Source of the DNA: Acidobacteriaceae bacterium
Lineage (GTDB): Bacteria; Acidobacteriota; Terriglobia; Terriglobales; Acidobacteriaceae
Reading direction: 5' to 3'
DNA: 19,085 nt
NCBI GenBank assembly: GCA_030042915.1
Contig: JASHYS010000082.1
Span: 1 to 19,085 of the forward strand
Position 1 is the stretch's first letter. Each line of letters starts with the position of its first letter. The notes under the pieces are model-generated. The model saw only the letters and a program-made list of their open reading frames with translations. It made no database searches and was not told where the DNA came from. A program made the position numbers and the translations under genes. Below, piece after piece: positions 1 to 8,948 of the stretch.

Positions 1-36
1 GGCGTCATCGACGAGCGATCCGGGATCCCACCGCGC

Positions 37-2334
37 TTATCGAGAAACCAGCGCCTCCAACTCTCTAGCCGGTAGAGCGGCCGTGTCCTGTGCATCAACG
101 ACAGCGATGGTCGCCACATTGACCACGTCTTCCACTTCCACCTCGCGTTGCAGCAGATGAACGGGCCTGGCCATGCCCATCAGGATTGGCCCCACAACCT
201 CTGCTCCACCGACCACGCTGCCCAGCAGTCTGCAGGCGATGTTGCAGGCCTCCAGATCGGGGAAGATCAAAACGTTGGCGCCGTCCTTTAATGCTGAGAA
301 CGGATAGTCAATGGTGATTTTCTTGGGATTGACAGCGATGTCGGCCTGCACTTCGCCGTCCACAATCAGTGTCGGGTCGGCATATTTAACCAACTCCGCG
401 GCCTGGCGCATCTTGTCACACAACGGATGCCGTGTGCTGCCGAAACTGGAGAACGACAGCATCGCGATGCGCGGCTCAACATCGAAGCGCCGCGCCTCCT
501 GCGCGACGCAGAGAGCGATTTCCGCCAGGTCTTCGGCCGTAGGCTCAATGTTCACCGTGGCGTCGGCCAGAAAGTAGGGAGAGCCGTTCCGGGGGATGAC
601 AAGGTAAACACCCGAGACCTTGTGAATGCCCTCGCGTACGCCAATCACCTGCAGAGCAGGGCGGATGGTCTCGGGATAATTCTGGCTGACGCCGGCGACC
701 ATGGCATCTGCGTCTCCCATGCGCACCATCATCGACGCGAAGATGTTGCTGTCGCTCATCAGCTCTTCGGCCCTGCTTTGGGTTACTCCACGCCGCTGGC
801 GCAACCGGTAGAACTCATTCACATATTCCGGCCGTCGCGCGGCGGTCGCGGGATTCAGGATGGTCACACCGTCCAGCGGAACTTCCAGCTCCGCCGCTTT
901 GCTTTGAATCTCGTCAGGGCAGCCGAGCAGAACCGGATAGGCGATTTTTTCCTCAAGCAGCCGGTGACACGCCCGCAGAATTTTCTGGTGTGCGCCCTCG
1001 GGAAAAACCACCCGCTTGGGATTGGTCTGCGCCTTGTGAATCATCGTCCGCATCAGTTCGTGTGCCTTACCCAGCAGCTTCTCGAGAGATTCGCGGTACT
1101 CTGCAAGGTCCACCGGATTCTGCGCCACGCCGGTCTCCATCGCTGCCTGGGCCACGGCGCTCGCTTCCCAGATCAGCACCCGCCGATCGAATGGCTTGGG
1201 AATGATATATTCCGGCCCGAACTTGAGCGCGGTCCCACCGTAAGCGCGCCGCACGGAGTCGGGGACGTCCTCCTTGGCCAACGCGGCAAGCGCATGCGTG
1301 GCGGCCAGTTCCATTTCCGCATTGACAACAGTGGCGCGTACATCGAGCGCACCGCGGAAGATGAAGGGAAAGCCCAGGACGTTGTTCACCTGGTTCGGAT
1401 AGTCGGAGCGGCCGGTGGCCATGATGATGTCGTCGCGGACGGCCTTGGCTTCCTCGTAGGTAATTTCCGGGTCCGGATTGGCCATGGCAAAGACCACAGG
1501 CCGCGGCGCGAGCGACGCAATCATCTCCGCCGTGAACGCGCCCTTGACGGACACGCCGAGCAAAACGTCAGCGCCCACGGCGGCCTCAGCCAGAGTGCGC
1601 AGCGGCGTGTCCTGCGCCAGCCGCTCCTTATAGGGGTTCATCCCCTCCTTGCGCCCTTTGTAGACCACGCCCTTACTGTCTGCCAGGATGAGATTTTCGC
1701 GCCGCACACCGAGCAGGAGATAGTGCTCGGCGCAGGCAATGCCCGCCGCCCCGGCGCCATTGACCACCACCTTGACCTCATCAATCTTCTTGCCCGTGAG
1801 CTCCAGCGCATTCACCAGCGCCGCGCCCGAAATGATGGCCGTGCCATGCTGGTCGTCGTGGAAAACCGGGATCTTCATGGTCTTGCGCAGCGTCTGCTCG
1901 ATATAGAAACATTCCGGCGCCTTGATGTCTTCAAGGTTGATGCCGCCGAAAGTGGGCTCGAGCAACTGGCAGGTGCGGATAATTTCGTCGGGATCGTGTG
2001 TATTCAACTCGATGTCGAACACATCGATGTCCGCGAATCTCTTGAAGAGGACGCCTTTGCCCTCCATCACCGGCTTGCCGGCCAGCGCCCCGATGTCGCC
2101 GAGACCCAGAACCGCCGTACCATTGCTGATGACCGCAACCAGATTGCCTTTTGCGGTGTACTTGAAGGCGTCGGGCGGATTCTTTGCAATTTCCAGACAG
2201 GGCACAGCCACGCCCGGCGTATAAGCCAGGCTGAGGTCGCGTTGCGTGCGGCATGGCTTGGTAGAAACTACTTCGAGCTTCCCCGGCCGTGCGCCACTGT
2301 GATACTCCAGAGCGTCCTGTTTCGCGTTGGCCAT
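37..2334 (-). CDS. maeB: NADP-type malic enzyme fused to phosphotransacetylase domain (MaeB family)
   Basis: Oxidative decarboxylation of malate to pyruvate with NAD(P) reduction, in the cytoplasm. The N-terminal half is malic enzyme: the SLAYTPGVA signature at about residues 35-43, the metal-binding HDDQHGTA block at about 159-166 and the dinucleotide-binding NGAGAAGIA at about 192-200. From about residue 435 the protein is phosphotransacetylase-like ([13 protein letters not shown], then [18 protein letters not shown]). In known MaeB proteins this C-terminal domain is regulatory, sensing acetyl-CoA, rather than catalytic. The 765-residue length is normal for the fusion. I chose ATG at 2334 because GGAGG lies five bases upstream; a GTG six codons earlier lacks such support. 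It lies 122 bases after sdhB on the same strand and may be read from the sdh transcript or from its own promoter near the palindrome at 2377-2386. NAD versus NADP preference cannot be read from sequence. Confidence 0.95.
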   Translation of the reverse strand: MANAKQDALEYHSGARPGKLEVVSTKPCRTQRDLSLAYTPGVAVPCLEIAKNPPDAFKYTAKGNLVAVISNGTAVLGLGDIGALAGKPVMEGKGVLFKRFADIDVFDIELNTHDPDEIIRTCQLLEPTFGGINLEDIKAPECFYIEQTLRKTMKIPVFHDDQHGTAIISGAALVNALELTGKKIDEVKVVVNGAGAAGIACAEHYLLLGVRRENLILADSKGVVYKGRKEGMNPYKERLAQDTPLRTLAEAAVGADVLLGVSVKGAFTAEMIASLAPRPVVFAMANPDPEITYEEAKAVRDDIIMATGRSDYPNQVNNVLGFPFIFRGALDVRATVVNAEMELAATHALAALAKEDVPDSVRRAYGGTALKFGPEYIIPKPFDRRVLIWEASAVAQAAMETGVAQNPVDLAEYRESLEKLLGKAHELMRTMIHKAQTNPKRVVFPEGAHQKILRACHRLLEEKIAYPVLLGCPDEIQSKAAELEVPLDGVTILNPATAARRPEYVNEFYRLRQRRGVTQSRAEELMSDSNIFASMMVRMGDADAMVAGVSQNYPETIRPALQVIGVREGIHKVSGVYLVIPRNGSPYFLADATVNIEPTAEDLAEIALCVAQEARRFDVEPRIAMLSFSSFGSTRHPLCDKMRQAAELVKYADPTLIVDGEVQADIAVNPKKITIDYPFSALKDGANVLIFPDLEACNIACRLLGSVVGGAEVVGPILMGMARPVHLLQREVEVEDVVNVATIAVVDAQDTAALPARELEALVSR

Positions 2335-2376
2335 CGAATCCTCCGGATTCACTCAAACGATGTCGGGAGACGAATT

Positions 2377-2386
2377 TGACCGGTCA
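2377..2386. promoter_or_regulatory. 10-base perfect palindrome upstream of maeB (possible operator)
   Basis: TGACCGGTCA is a perfect palindrome in the gap between sdhB and maeB, 42 bases before the maeB start codon and flanked by A/T-rich runs. A dimeric regulator binding there could control maeB separately from the sdh genes. Only the symmetry is seen; no regulator is identified, and a 10-base palindrome can occur by chance. Confidence 0.25.
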
Positions 2387-2456
2387 GTTTTTCGCATCAG
2401 CGGGGTCGTGACAACGCGAAAAAGAAGGCAAAAAATCGCTCCCCCCTGCTCAAATT

Positions 2457-3350
2457 TCACCCGGACCGCGGCGGATTGTCTGTGATAATAAACACCTTAT
2501 TCAAACTTCCGGGTTCCACCGTCTTTCGCGGGGCCGCAGCGATTCCGGCAAGCAGTTGGCCGTTCCCAGGGCCATGCAATTTCCCGCAGGGCGCAGGCTG
2601 TCGCGACAAATGAAGATAGTCCAGCACCAGCCGTCGCTTCAAAAGCTGCAGAGCCTTGGCCGGGTCCACCCCCTTGGGGCAAACCCGCGAGCACTCGCCC
2701 GCATAGTGACAACGGAAAACGCCTTGCGTTACGGCCGTTGGCGCCTTGCGCAATTCGCTGCCCGTGTCGCGCCCATCCGCGTTGTAGCGTTCTGCCGCGG
2801 TCAAAGGCATGGGGCCGAAATAACGCGCGTCGGTTGCGAGCGTGGGGCAAGCAGCCATGCAGCAGCCGCATTTGATGCAGTAGGCGAATTGGAGGTAGTG
2901 TTCCATTTCTTCGGGGGACTGGTAGAACTCCCCCGCCGGGTCATTGATTTCCTCTTCGTCGGCGCGAACAATATAGGGCCTTACGGATCGGTGCTTCTCG
3001 AACATGGGGCCCAGATCGGGGACCAGATCGCGAATGATTGCAAAGTTCGGTAACGGGCCCACCGTAAGGCCAGCCTTCGCGATGTGCAGAATTTGCGTGT
3101 TGCAGGCCAGGCCCGGGCTCCCGTTCAGAAGCATTCCGCAGGAACCGCAGATACCCATGCGACAGGAAGATCGCCACGCCAGCGTGGCATCGAGGTGCTC
3201 CTTGATATAGTGCAGGCCATCGAGAACGGTCATGCCATCGCTGACGGGAACCGCATAGGTCTTCACGTAGGGAGCGCGATCGCTCTGCGGGGAATAACGG
3301 GTCACATGGAAAGCAATTTGTTTCGGGCTGTTCCTGGTTTCCGCGGCCAT
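2457..3350 (-). CDS. sdhB: Succinate dehydrogenase iron-sulfur subunit
   Basis: Carries electrons from the SdhA flavin to the membrane quinone site through three iron-sulfur clusters. The cysteine sets are all visible: the [2Fe-2S] set C63, C68, C71 and C83 (CRMGICGSC), the [4Fe-4S] set C158, C161, C164 and C168 (CIKCGCCMAACP), and the [3Fe-4S] set around C214, C220 and C224 (CHYAGECSRVCPKG). The start is the ATG at 3350, one base after the sdhD stop, with an AGGGGG ribosome site inside the end of sdhD; the longer upstream extension in this frame is sdhD sequence read in another frame. At 297 residues it is slightly longer than many SdhB proteins because of a tail of about 50 residues after the last cluster that I cannot assign. 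The last gene of the sdhACDB set. Confidence 0.95.
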   Translation of the reverse strand: MAAETRNSPKQIAFHVTRYSPQSDRAPYVKTYAVPVSDGMTVLDGLHYIKEHLDATLAWRSSCRMGICGSCGMLLNGSPGLACNTQILHIAKAGLTVGPLPNFAIIRDLVPDLGPMFEKHRSVRPYIVRADEEEINDPAGEFYQSPEEMEHYLQFAYCIKCGCCMAACPTLATDARYFGPMPLTAAERYNADGRDTGSELRKAPTAVTQGVFRCHYAGECSRVCPKGVDPAKALQLLKRRLVLDYLHLSRQPAPCGKLHGPGNGQLLAGIAAAPRKTVEPGSLNKVFIITDNPPRSG

Positions 3351-3351
3351 G

Positions 3352-3735
3352 CTACCCCCTCGCGCCTGCCAGCGCCATGTTGTGCGCGGCAATAGCGGCC
3401 CACGTGCCCAGGCCGAAGAGGCCCAGGCCAAGAAGCACCAGGGCCATCGTGATTGCCTTTTCAACGGCAGGTTTCAGCGTCAATTCCAGCAGGATCGTCC
3501 GCAGGCCATACAGGCCGTGATAAAGCGCCACGCCAAGCAGGAGAATGTAGGTGACCGTGAAGAACAGCCGGCCATCACGAAAGATAACGTTCGCAATGGA
3601 GTCAGGATCGTCACCGTAGGGAGCAAAGACGTGCCCGCTTCCTGCCACGTGCATGATGAACATGTGCAGGCCGAGCAGGAAAACCAGCGCCACGCCCGCT
3701 GCCATGTGCCAGGTCCACGATCTCGCTCCGTTCAT
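3352..3735 (-). CDS. sdhD: Succinate dehydrogenase membrane anchor subunit D
   Basis: A small hydrophobic subunit of 127 residues with three predicted membrane helices, at about 10-31, 57-79 and 93-119. Histidines in the helices (LGLHMFIMHV and YHGLYGLR) are plausible haem b or quinone-site residues. With SdhC it anchors SdhA/SdhB and reduces quinone. The start codon lies eight bases after the sdhC stop in TAGGAGGAGAAATG, so the Shine-Dalgarno overlaps the sdhC stop, which suggests translational coupling. The sdhB start follows its stop by one base. The C versus D naming rests on gene order and membrane topology, because these anchors diverge quickly. Confidence 0.85.
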   Translation of the reverse strand: MNGARSWTWHMAAGVALVFLLGLHMFIMHVAGSGHVFAPYGDDPDSIANVIFRDGRLFFTVTYILLLGVALYHGLYGLRTILLELTLKPAVEKAITMALVLLGLGLFGLGTWAAIAAHNMALAGARG

Positions 3736-3743
3736 TTCTCCTC

Positions 3744-4166
3744 CTACCTCGTCAGAGCTGCGTAGCCGCCTGCGATGAGCAGAACAAGCACCAGGATCAT
3801 CATCAGAATCAGTAGCGGACGCTGCACATTGAGCGAGGTCCTGTAGGGATACACGGGCTCCATTGGCTTGCCCACCGCCATTCCAAGTTCGACCAACACC
3901 AGGCGCATTCCGTTCGCAGCGTGATAAGCAAAGGCAGCAAAGACCAGGTATTCGCCGAAGCTGAAGACGGGCCCGTGCAAAATCCCCTCGCCGGCCCAGA
4001 GATAGATTCCCTTAGCGCGCAGACTGGCGACAACAATATGGAGCAGAAAGTAGAAAAGAATTCCCAGCCCCGTGATGCGATGCAGGGCGTATGCGTAGCG
4101 CTCAATGCCCCAGCGGCCTCCGCCGAGCCATCCCCACAACCCGAGCCGGTTATCGTATCGCTTCAT
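3744..4166 (-). CDS. sdhC: Succinate dehydrogenase cytochrome b556 subunit C
   Basis: A membrane anchor of 140 residues. It contains the HRITGLGILFYFLLHIV stretch typical of the SdhC family near residues 29-45, a second helix with YHAANGMRLVLVELG and a third strongly hydrophobic helix near the C terminus. The histidines in the first two helices are candidates for haem ligation. The ATG at 4166 is preferred over a GTG eight codons upstream because GAGAGG sits at the right distance in front of it. It follows sdhA after 68 bases and is tightly linked to sdhD. It takes part in electron transfer from SdhB to quinone in the cytoplasmic membrane. Confidence 0.88.
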   Translation of the reverse strand: MKRYDNRLGLWGWLGGGRWGIERYAYALHRITGLGILFYFLLHIVVASLRAKGIYLWAGEGILHGPVFSFGEYLVFAAFAYHAANGMRLVLVELGMAVGKPMEPVYPYRTSLNVQRPLLILMMILVLVLLIAGGYAALTR

Positions 4167-4234
4167 GTCTGGCCTCTCTGCCCCCGCCACTCCGCGGCCA
4201 AGACTACAGAGTTACCGTCCGACTTCAGCAGACC

Positions 4235-5950
4235 CTAATACTTCCGCTCCACCGGTTTCCAGTTGGTAATCGTCACCGGCTTGTATTTGATCTCCGGAGC
4301 GCTGGCGGTCCAATAGGCCATGGTGTGCGCCAGGAACCGTTGGTCGTCGCGCGCAGGAAAATCCGTTCGCGCGTGCGCTCCACGCGACTCCTCGCGTTTG
4401 AGGCCTGCTGTCAGCAGCACCTCAGCCAGGTCCAGCATGTTTTCGGTCTCCAGCGTCTGCACCAGGTTGGTGTTGTAAATGCGGCCCTTGTCCACAACCT
4501 CGATTTGTTTTGCGCGCTGCTTCAGTTCCGCAATCTTATCCAGCCCTTCCTGCATTGACTTGCCATTGCGATACACACCGGCATGCTTGTCCATCGAAGC
4601 CCGCAGTTCGCGGCGGATTTGCGAGGGACTCTCCGTTCCCTTCAGCTCCAGCAGACCGGAAAAAATGCGACTCTCCTCTTCGTGGAACTTTCTTTCCGGG
4701 ACCTCGGCCGCCACCGGACTCGTGTCGAGATATTTCGCGATTCCGTTTCCGGTGATACCGCCCCAGACAAGACACTCTGCCGTCGAATTGCACCCCAGCC
4801 GGTTGGCGCCGTGCATCGAATGGCAGGCCACCTCGCCGGCAGCCCAGATGTTCTCCACCTGGGTACGCCCGTCGATGTCTGCCTCGATGCCTCCCATCGA
4901 ATAGTGAGCCACGGGCCGGATGGGGATCGGCCGGCCGATCGGGTCGATGCCCAGAAACTTCATGCACACTTCGCGGATCAAGGGCAGCCGCTTGTTGATC
5001 CGTTCTGCGCCCAGGTGAGTCAGATCCAGCTCGATCGACTCCAGCCCCTCGGCTCCCGGAAAGCCGCTCCCCTCCAGAATCTCCGTCATCTCCGAGCGGG
5101 AAACAATGTCGCGGGGCGCCAGTTCCATCATCTTCGGCGCGTACTTCTCCATAAAGCGCTCGCCCTTGTTGTTGCGCAGGTAGCCGCCTTCTCCGCGGCA
5201 GCCTTCAGTCATCAGGATTCCCGAGGGAACGAGTCCTGTGGGGTGGAATTGCAGAAACTCTGGATCTTCTAGCGCCAGCCCCGTGCGATATGCCATGGCT
5301 TGCCCGTCGCCGGTCACGGTTTGCGAATAGGTGGTGAAGCCGTAGAGATTTCCCAGTCCCCCCGACGCGATCAGGAGCGCTTTCGCGCGCAACACCAGAA
5401 ACTCGCCTGTGGGCAAATCGTAGAAAGTGACTCCCGCGAAGCGGCCGCCATCAAAAAGCAGGGAAGTGACGAAACACTCGTCGTAGCGCGCGAAGTTGGT
5501 GTACCTTTGCAGCGTGTCATAGAGGGCCTGCATCTCGAAGAAGCCGGTTTTGTCGGCCGCCATGCAGGCGCGCGGAAACGAATGCCCGCCAAAGGGCCGC
5601 TGCATGATGCGCCCGTCCTCGCGGCGCGACCACGGCACTCCCCAGTGCTCCAGTAGACGGATCTCGTTGGGCGAGGCCTCGACAAACCGATCCACTACGT
5701 CCTGGTCGGCCAGAAAATCGGAGCCTTTCACCGTGTCCCAGGCATGCAGCTCCAGGCTGTCGCCCTCTTCGGGACGCATCACGGCTCCCGTGCCTCCCTC
5801 TGCACACACGGAATGGGAGCGCATCACTTGTACTTTCGACACCAGGCCGATAGTGGCCGTGCCGCGTGTCCGCATGCTGATTTCCAACGCGGCACGCAGT
5901 CCCGCCAATCCTGTTCCGAGAATCAGAACGTCATGTATCGGCCCACGCAT
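4235..5950 (-). CDS. sdhA: Succinate dehydrogenase flavoprotein subunit
   Basis: The catalytic subunit that oxidises succinate to fumarate using covalent FAD. The N-terminal GTGLAG (G12, G14, G17) is the FAD dinucleotide fold. H46 in RSHSVCAEGG matches the histidine that carries FAD covalently in this family. EFLQFHPTG, RPVAHYSMGG and GANRLGCNSTAEC are further family blocks. The length of 571 residues is normal. The ATG at 5950 was chosen because GAGGGAG lies ten bases upstream and the protein begins directly with the FAD fold; a TTG start 13 codons earlier is possible but weaker. It is the first gene of sdhA-sdhC-sdhD-sdhB, which differs from the common sdhCDAB order. A fumarate reductase role cannot be excluded, but the adjacent malic enzyme and two-subunit anchor suit succinate oxidation. 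Confidence 0.95.
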   Translation of the reverse strand: MRGPIHDVLILGTGLAGLRAALEISMRTRGTATIGLVSKVQVMRSHSVCAEGGTGAVMRPEEGDSLELHAWDTVKGSDFLADQDVVDRFVEASPNEIRLLEHWGVPWSRREDGRIMQRPFGGHSFPRACMAADKTGFFEMQALYDTLQRYTNFARYDECFVTSLLFDGGRFAGVTFYDLPTGEFLVLRAKALLIASGGLGNLYGFTTYSQTVTGDGQAMAYRTGLALEDPEFLQFHPTGLVPSGILMTEGCRGEGGYLRNNKGERFMEKYAPKMMELAPRDIVSRSEMTEILEGSGFPGAEGLESIELDLTHLGAERINKRLPLIREVCMKFLGIDPIGRPIPIRPVAHYSMGGIEADIDGRTQVENIWAAGEVACHSMHGANRLGCNSTAECLVWGGITGNGIAKYLDTSPVAAEVPERKFHEEESRIFSGLLELKGTESPSQIRRELRASMDKHAGVYRNGKSMQEGLDKIAELKQRAKQIEVVDKGRIYNTNLVQTLETENMLDLAEVLLTAGLKREESRGAHARTDFPARDDQRFLAHTMAYWTASAPEIKYKPVTITNWKPVERKY

Positions 5951-6269
5951 GGTTTCCGTGCTCCCTCTCTGCCACAGAGGAGCCGGCAACTGCTTGCTTC
6001 CGCCTATATGCCACGCATATTTGATCCGGCCTTCCTTTAACCGGCTGTGATGCGCATCATCGAGGCGTGTGACCGCGCAGCGAGGCGGTGCGGCAACCGG
6101 ACAGAGCGCTAACCGTATGATAAAAATAATGTTAGAAGAGATTTGAACTCAAACCCAACCGCAACCGCTATACTGCTTTCGCCAGAGATTTCGCCCCTGG
6201 GTTCCACCGTTGCAGCCTTCCCCATAGTGGCTGCACCATCCTTTCTCGCCGGAGTTTCCAACGCCTGTC
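5951..6269. promoter_or_regulatory. Divergent intergenic region between sdhA and the S9 peptidase gene
   Basis: This 319-base gap must hold the promoters of both flanking genes. For the rightward gene, a TATACT -10-like box lies at 6169-6174; the best -35-like match (TTGAAC, 6143-6148) is 20 bases away, too far for a normal sigma-70 promoter. For the leftward sdh genes, TTGAGT with a T-rich -10-like element 18 bases on lies in the A/T-rich patch at about 6125-6152. A perfect 12-base palindrome is at 6048-6059. No RNA gene or credible additional ORF was found. Confidence 0.4.
6048..6059. promoter_or_regulatory. 12-base perfect palindrome upstream of sdhA (possible operator)
   Basis: TGATGCGCATCA is self-complementary over all 12 bases. 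It lies about 98 bases before the sdhA start, between that start and the likely sdh promoter patch at 6125-6152, where a bound dimer could block or modulate transcription. No known consensus is recognised. Confidence 0.3.
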
Positions 6270-8645
6270 ATGTCCACACGACGACTTGCCCTGGTTTCCC
6301 TCGCTCTTTGCGCTGCACCTCTCTTTGCTCAGCAGCCCGTGACTGCCGGCGATTATGCCCACGCCGCGCAGTTTCTCTCTGCCAACGTCGATCCCCTCAT
6401 CTCCGGGGTCGATCACCCCGTCTGGATTGGCGATACCTCTGCCCTCTGGTTCCGCAAGACCACGGCCACCCCGTCAGGCCAGACCTTCGAGTTTGTCCTC
6501 GCCGATGCGGCCACCGGCTCCCAGCAGCCCGCTTTCGATCACACCAGGATGGCCGCCGCGCTGGGCGCGCTCCTGCACCGCACGCTCGACCCCAACCAGC
6601 TGCCCATCGAAAACCTCCAGCTCTCGCCGGATCTGAGCACGGTCACAGTATTCGCCGGCCGCGGCAGCTACCGCTGCGATCGCGTCGCCGTCACATGCTC
6701 GCCTGAATCCATGAATTCCAACGCGACTCGCAACCAGGTCCTCTCGCCCGATGGCCGGCGGGCTGTCTTCATTCGCGACTGGAACCTCTGGGTCCGCGAA
6801 ATCGACACCGGCAAGGAAAAGCAGCTCACCACCGATGGCGTAAAGGACTACGGCTACGCCACAGACAACGCCGGCTGGGCATCGAGCGATCGTCCCGTCG
6901 TCCTCTGGTCGCCCGACTCGAAGAAGATTGCCACGTTCCAGCAGGATCAGCGCCTCGACGGCGACATGTACCTGGTCAGTACACGCGTCGGCCACCCCGA
7001 ATTGCAGCAGTGGAAGTATCCGCTGCCCGGCGACGAGCACGTCACCATGATCGAGCGCGTCATCATCGACGTCGATTCCGGCGCCATGGTGCGCCTCAAG
7101 ATGCCGCCCGATCAGCATCGCTCCACCCTCTGCGACAACGTTACCTGCGGCGCGGGCCCCAACAGCCCGCCGGACTGGGTCGATGTGCAGTGGTCCCCGG
7201 ATGAAAAGACGCTGGCCTTCGTCTCCACTTCGCGCGACCATAAGGACGAGCACCTGCGCGTCGCCGACGCCGCAACCGGCGAGGTGCGCGACATCTACGA
7301 GGAGAAAGTGGCCACGCAGTACGAGTCCGGCTTCCGCCACGCCAACTGGTACTACCTGCCCCAATCGAACGAGTTCATCTGGTTCTCTGAGCGCAGCAAC
7401 TGGAGCCATCTCTATCTCTACGACCTGGGCACGGGTCAGTTGAAAAACCAGATCACCAGCGGCGATTGGGACGTGGCCGGGATTCTCCGCGTCGACGACG
7501 TCAAGCGGCAAATCTGGTTCATTGGCAACGGGCGCGAGCCCGGCGAAAACCCCTACTTCGACCACGTCTACCGCGTTGACTTCGACGGCTCGCATCTGAC
7601 GCCGCTTACGCCTGAGCCCGGCGACCACGTCATCGCCGCTTCTGGCGGCGGCCATCGCTGGTTTGTCGACGCCGTCTCCACGCCCGATACGCCTCCCACC
7701 ACCGTCATCCGCGACGAAACCGGCAAAATCGTCCTTTCGCTCGGCACGGCCGACATCAGCCGTCTCCTCGCGGCCGGCTGGAAACCGCCCATCTCCATTA
7801 CCGTAAAGGCGCGCGACGGCAAGACCGATCTCTACGGCCTCATGTTCGAGCCCACGCACTTCGATTCGGCCCGCAAGTATCCCATCGTCGACCACGTCTA
7901 CCCAGGCCCGCAAATCGGCAGCGTCGGCTCCTACGCCTTCTCGGCGGCGCGTGGCGATTGCCAGGCTCTCGCCGAGCTGGGCTTCATCGTCGTCGAGATC
8001 GACGGCATGGGCACGCCGCAGCGCTCCAAGTCGTTCCACGACGTCTCCTTCGGCAATCTCGGCGACAACACCCTGCCTGATCAGGTAGCCGGCATCACGG
8101 AACTCGCCCAAAAGTATCCGTTCGTTGATCTTAGCCGCGTCGGCATCTACGGCCACTCCGGCGGCGGCAACACCACCGCCGAGGCCATGCTGCGCTATCC
8201 CGACTTCTTTCAGGTTGGCATCGCCGAATCCGGCAACAACGACAACCGCGAGTACGAAGACGATTGGGGCGAGCGCTATCAGGGCCTGCTCGTCACCAAC
8301 CCCGACGGCACCACCAACTACGACAACCAGGCTAACCAGGACTTCGCCAAGAACCTGAAGGGCCACCTGCTGCTCACCCACGGCACCATGGACAACAACG
8401 TGCCGCCTTACAGCACACTGCTCGTGGTCGATGCGCTCATCAGGGCCAACAAGGATTTCGATCTGTTGCTGCTGCCCAACCAGCACCACGGCTATGGCCC
8501 CGAGTCCAACTACATGACGCGCCGCCGGTGGGACTATTTCGTTCGCTGGTTGCTCAACGTTGAGCCCCCGCACGAATTCGAGCTGAAGACGCCGCCGCCC
8601 AGGATGATGGGATTCGGTGGACCCAGCGACGACAGCGCGCCATAA
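6270..8645 (+). CDS. Secreted S9 family peptidase, dipeptidyl-peptidase IV-like
   Basis: An exported serine peptidase of 791 residues. Residues 1-21 form a Sec signal peptide, probably cleaved after LFA. The middle is a DPP-IV-type beta-propeller, with the family block SERSNWSHLYLYD. The C-terminal alpha/beta-hydrolase domain has the nucleophile elbow GHSGGG (S630), the acid D708 in HGTMDNN and the histidine H740 in QHHGYGP, so the catalytic triad is complete. The elbow is GHSGGG rather than the GWSYGG of animal DPP-IV; many bacterial S9 peptidases carry this variant. It probably trims dipeptides from proline-containing peptides in the periplasm or outside the cell. The ATG at 6270 has only a weak, distant GGAG upstream but is followed directly by the signal peptide. 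It is transcribed divergently from sdhA with no operon partner visible. Confidence 0.92.
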   Translation: MSTRRLALVSLALCAAPLFAQQPVTAGDYAHAAQFLSANVDPLISGVDHPVWIGDTSALWFRKTTATPSGQTFEFVLADAATGSQQPAFDHTRMAAALGALLHRTLDPNQLPIENLQLSPDLSTVTVFAGRGSYRCDRVAVTCSPESMNSNATRNQVLSPDGRRAVFIRDWNLWVREIDTGKEKQLTTDGVKDYGYATDNAGWASSDRPVVLWSPDSKKIATFQQDQRLDGDMYLVSTRVGHPELQQWKYPLPGDEHVTMIERVIIDVDSGAMVRLKMPPDQHRSTLCDNVTCGAGPNSPPDWVDVQWSPDEKTLAFVSTSRDHKDEHLRVADAATGEVRDIYEEKVATQYESGFRHANWYYLPQSNEFIWFSERSNWSHLYLYDLGTGQLKNQITSGDWDVAGILRVDDVKRQIWFIGNGREPGENPYFDHVYRVDFDGSHLTPLTPEPGDHVIAASGGGHRWFVDAVSTPDTPPTTVIRDETGKIVLSLGTADISRLLAAGWKPPISITVKARDGKTDLYGLMFEPTHFDSARKYPIVDHVYPGPQIGSVGSYAFSAARGDCQALAELGFIVVEIDGMGTPQRSKSFHDVSFGNLGDNTLPDQVAGITELAQKYPFVDLSRVGIYGHSGGGNTTAEAMLRYPDFFQVGIAESGNNDNREYEDDWGERYQGLLVTNPDGTTNYDNQANQDFAKNLKGHLLLTHGTMDNNVPPYSTLLVVDALIRANKDFDLLLLPNQHHGYGPESNYMTRRRWDYFVRWLLNVEPPHEFELKTPPPRMMGFGGPSDDSAP

Positions 8646-8691
8646 GCCTGGAGCGGATGCATGTCACGATTTTTCGTTTTCATGGAGTTGT

Positions 8692-8743
8692 CTGTTTTCG
8701 ATACCCTTGCCCTGTTTTCGATGCAATGAACTGTTTTTGGTAC
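8692..8743 (+). repeat. Three direct copies of a CTGTTTTCGATRC-like motif
   Basis: CTGTTTTCGATAC at 8692, CTGTTTTCGATGC at 8712 and CTGTTTTTGGTAC at 8731 are spaced 20 and 19 bases apart, close to two turns of the DNA helix. Regular spacing on one face of the helix is typical of regulator binding sites. The array lies about 180 bases upstream of the promoter at 8920. Confidence 0.5.
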
Positions 8744-8919
8744 GATGGTGGAGAATTCTATTGCGTGCACGTCATCCAGGCAGCAGCTTCTGCGTCCGTA
8801 CCTGAACCGACCGCCTCTCGCTTCTCCCATTTACCCATTCTGGCGCACCGTTTCGCGGCGTTCATTTCAGTACGTTCGTAATGCATCGCAGAAGGCCTCA
8901 ATAAAGCGCATTTTTCCTC

Positions 8920-8948
8920 TTGATAATTCTTCAGTTGTGTTCTTTAAT
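8920..8948 (+). promoter_or_regulatory. Sigma-70-type promoter for the 9134 gene and perhaps the peptide cassette
   Basis: TTGATA (8920-8925) and TTTAAT (8943-8948) each match five of six consensus positions and are separated by exactly 17 bases. It is the best promoter seen in the window. Transcription would start near 8955, leaving a long leader of about 180 bases. No strong terminator is seen after 11650, so the transcript could run on into the precursor peptide and modification genes. Confidence 0.65.

Noticed and set aside
427..2379. A long open frame of 650 codons on the plus strand opposite maeB.
   Set aside because: It mirrors the codon bias of a GC-rich gene, its translation has no family resemblance, and the minus-strand malic enzyme is unmistakable.
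6143..6174. TTGAAC with TATACT as a promoter for the S9 peptidase.
   Set aside because: The boxes are 20 bases apart, outside the usual 16-18; only the -10-like box is kept as weak evidence.
6474..8573. A long open frame of 699 codons on the minus strand opposite the S9 peptidase.
   Set aside because: Low-complexity Val/Ala/Asp/Gly-rich product typical of an antisense shadow; the plus-strand peptidase has a signal peptide and full catalytic triad.
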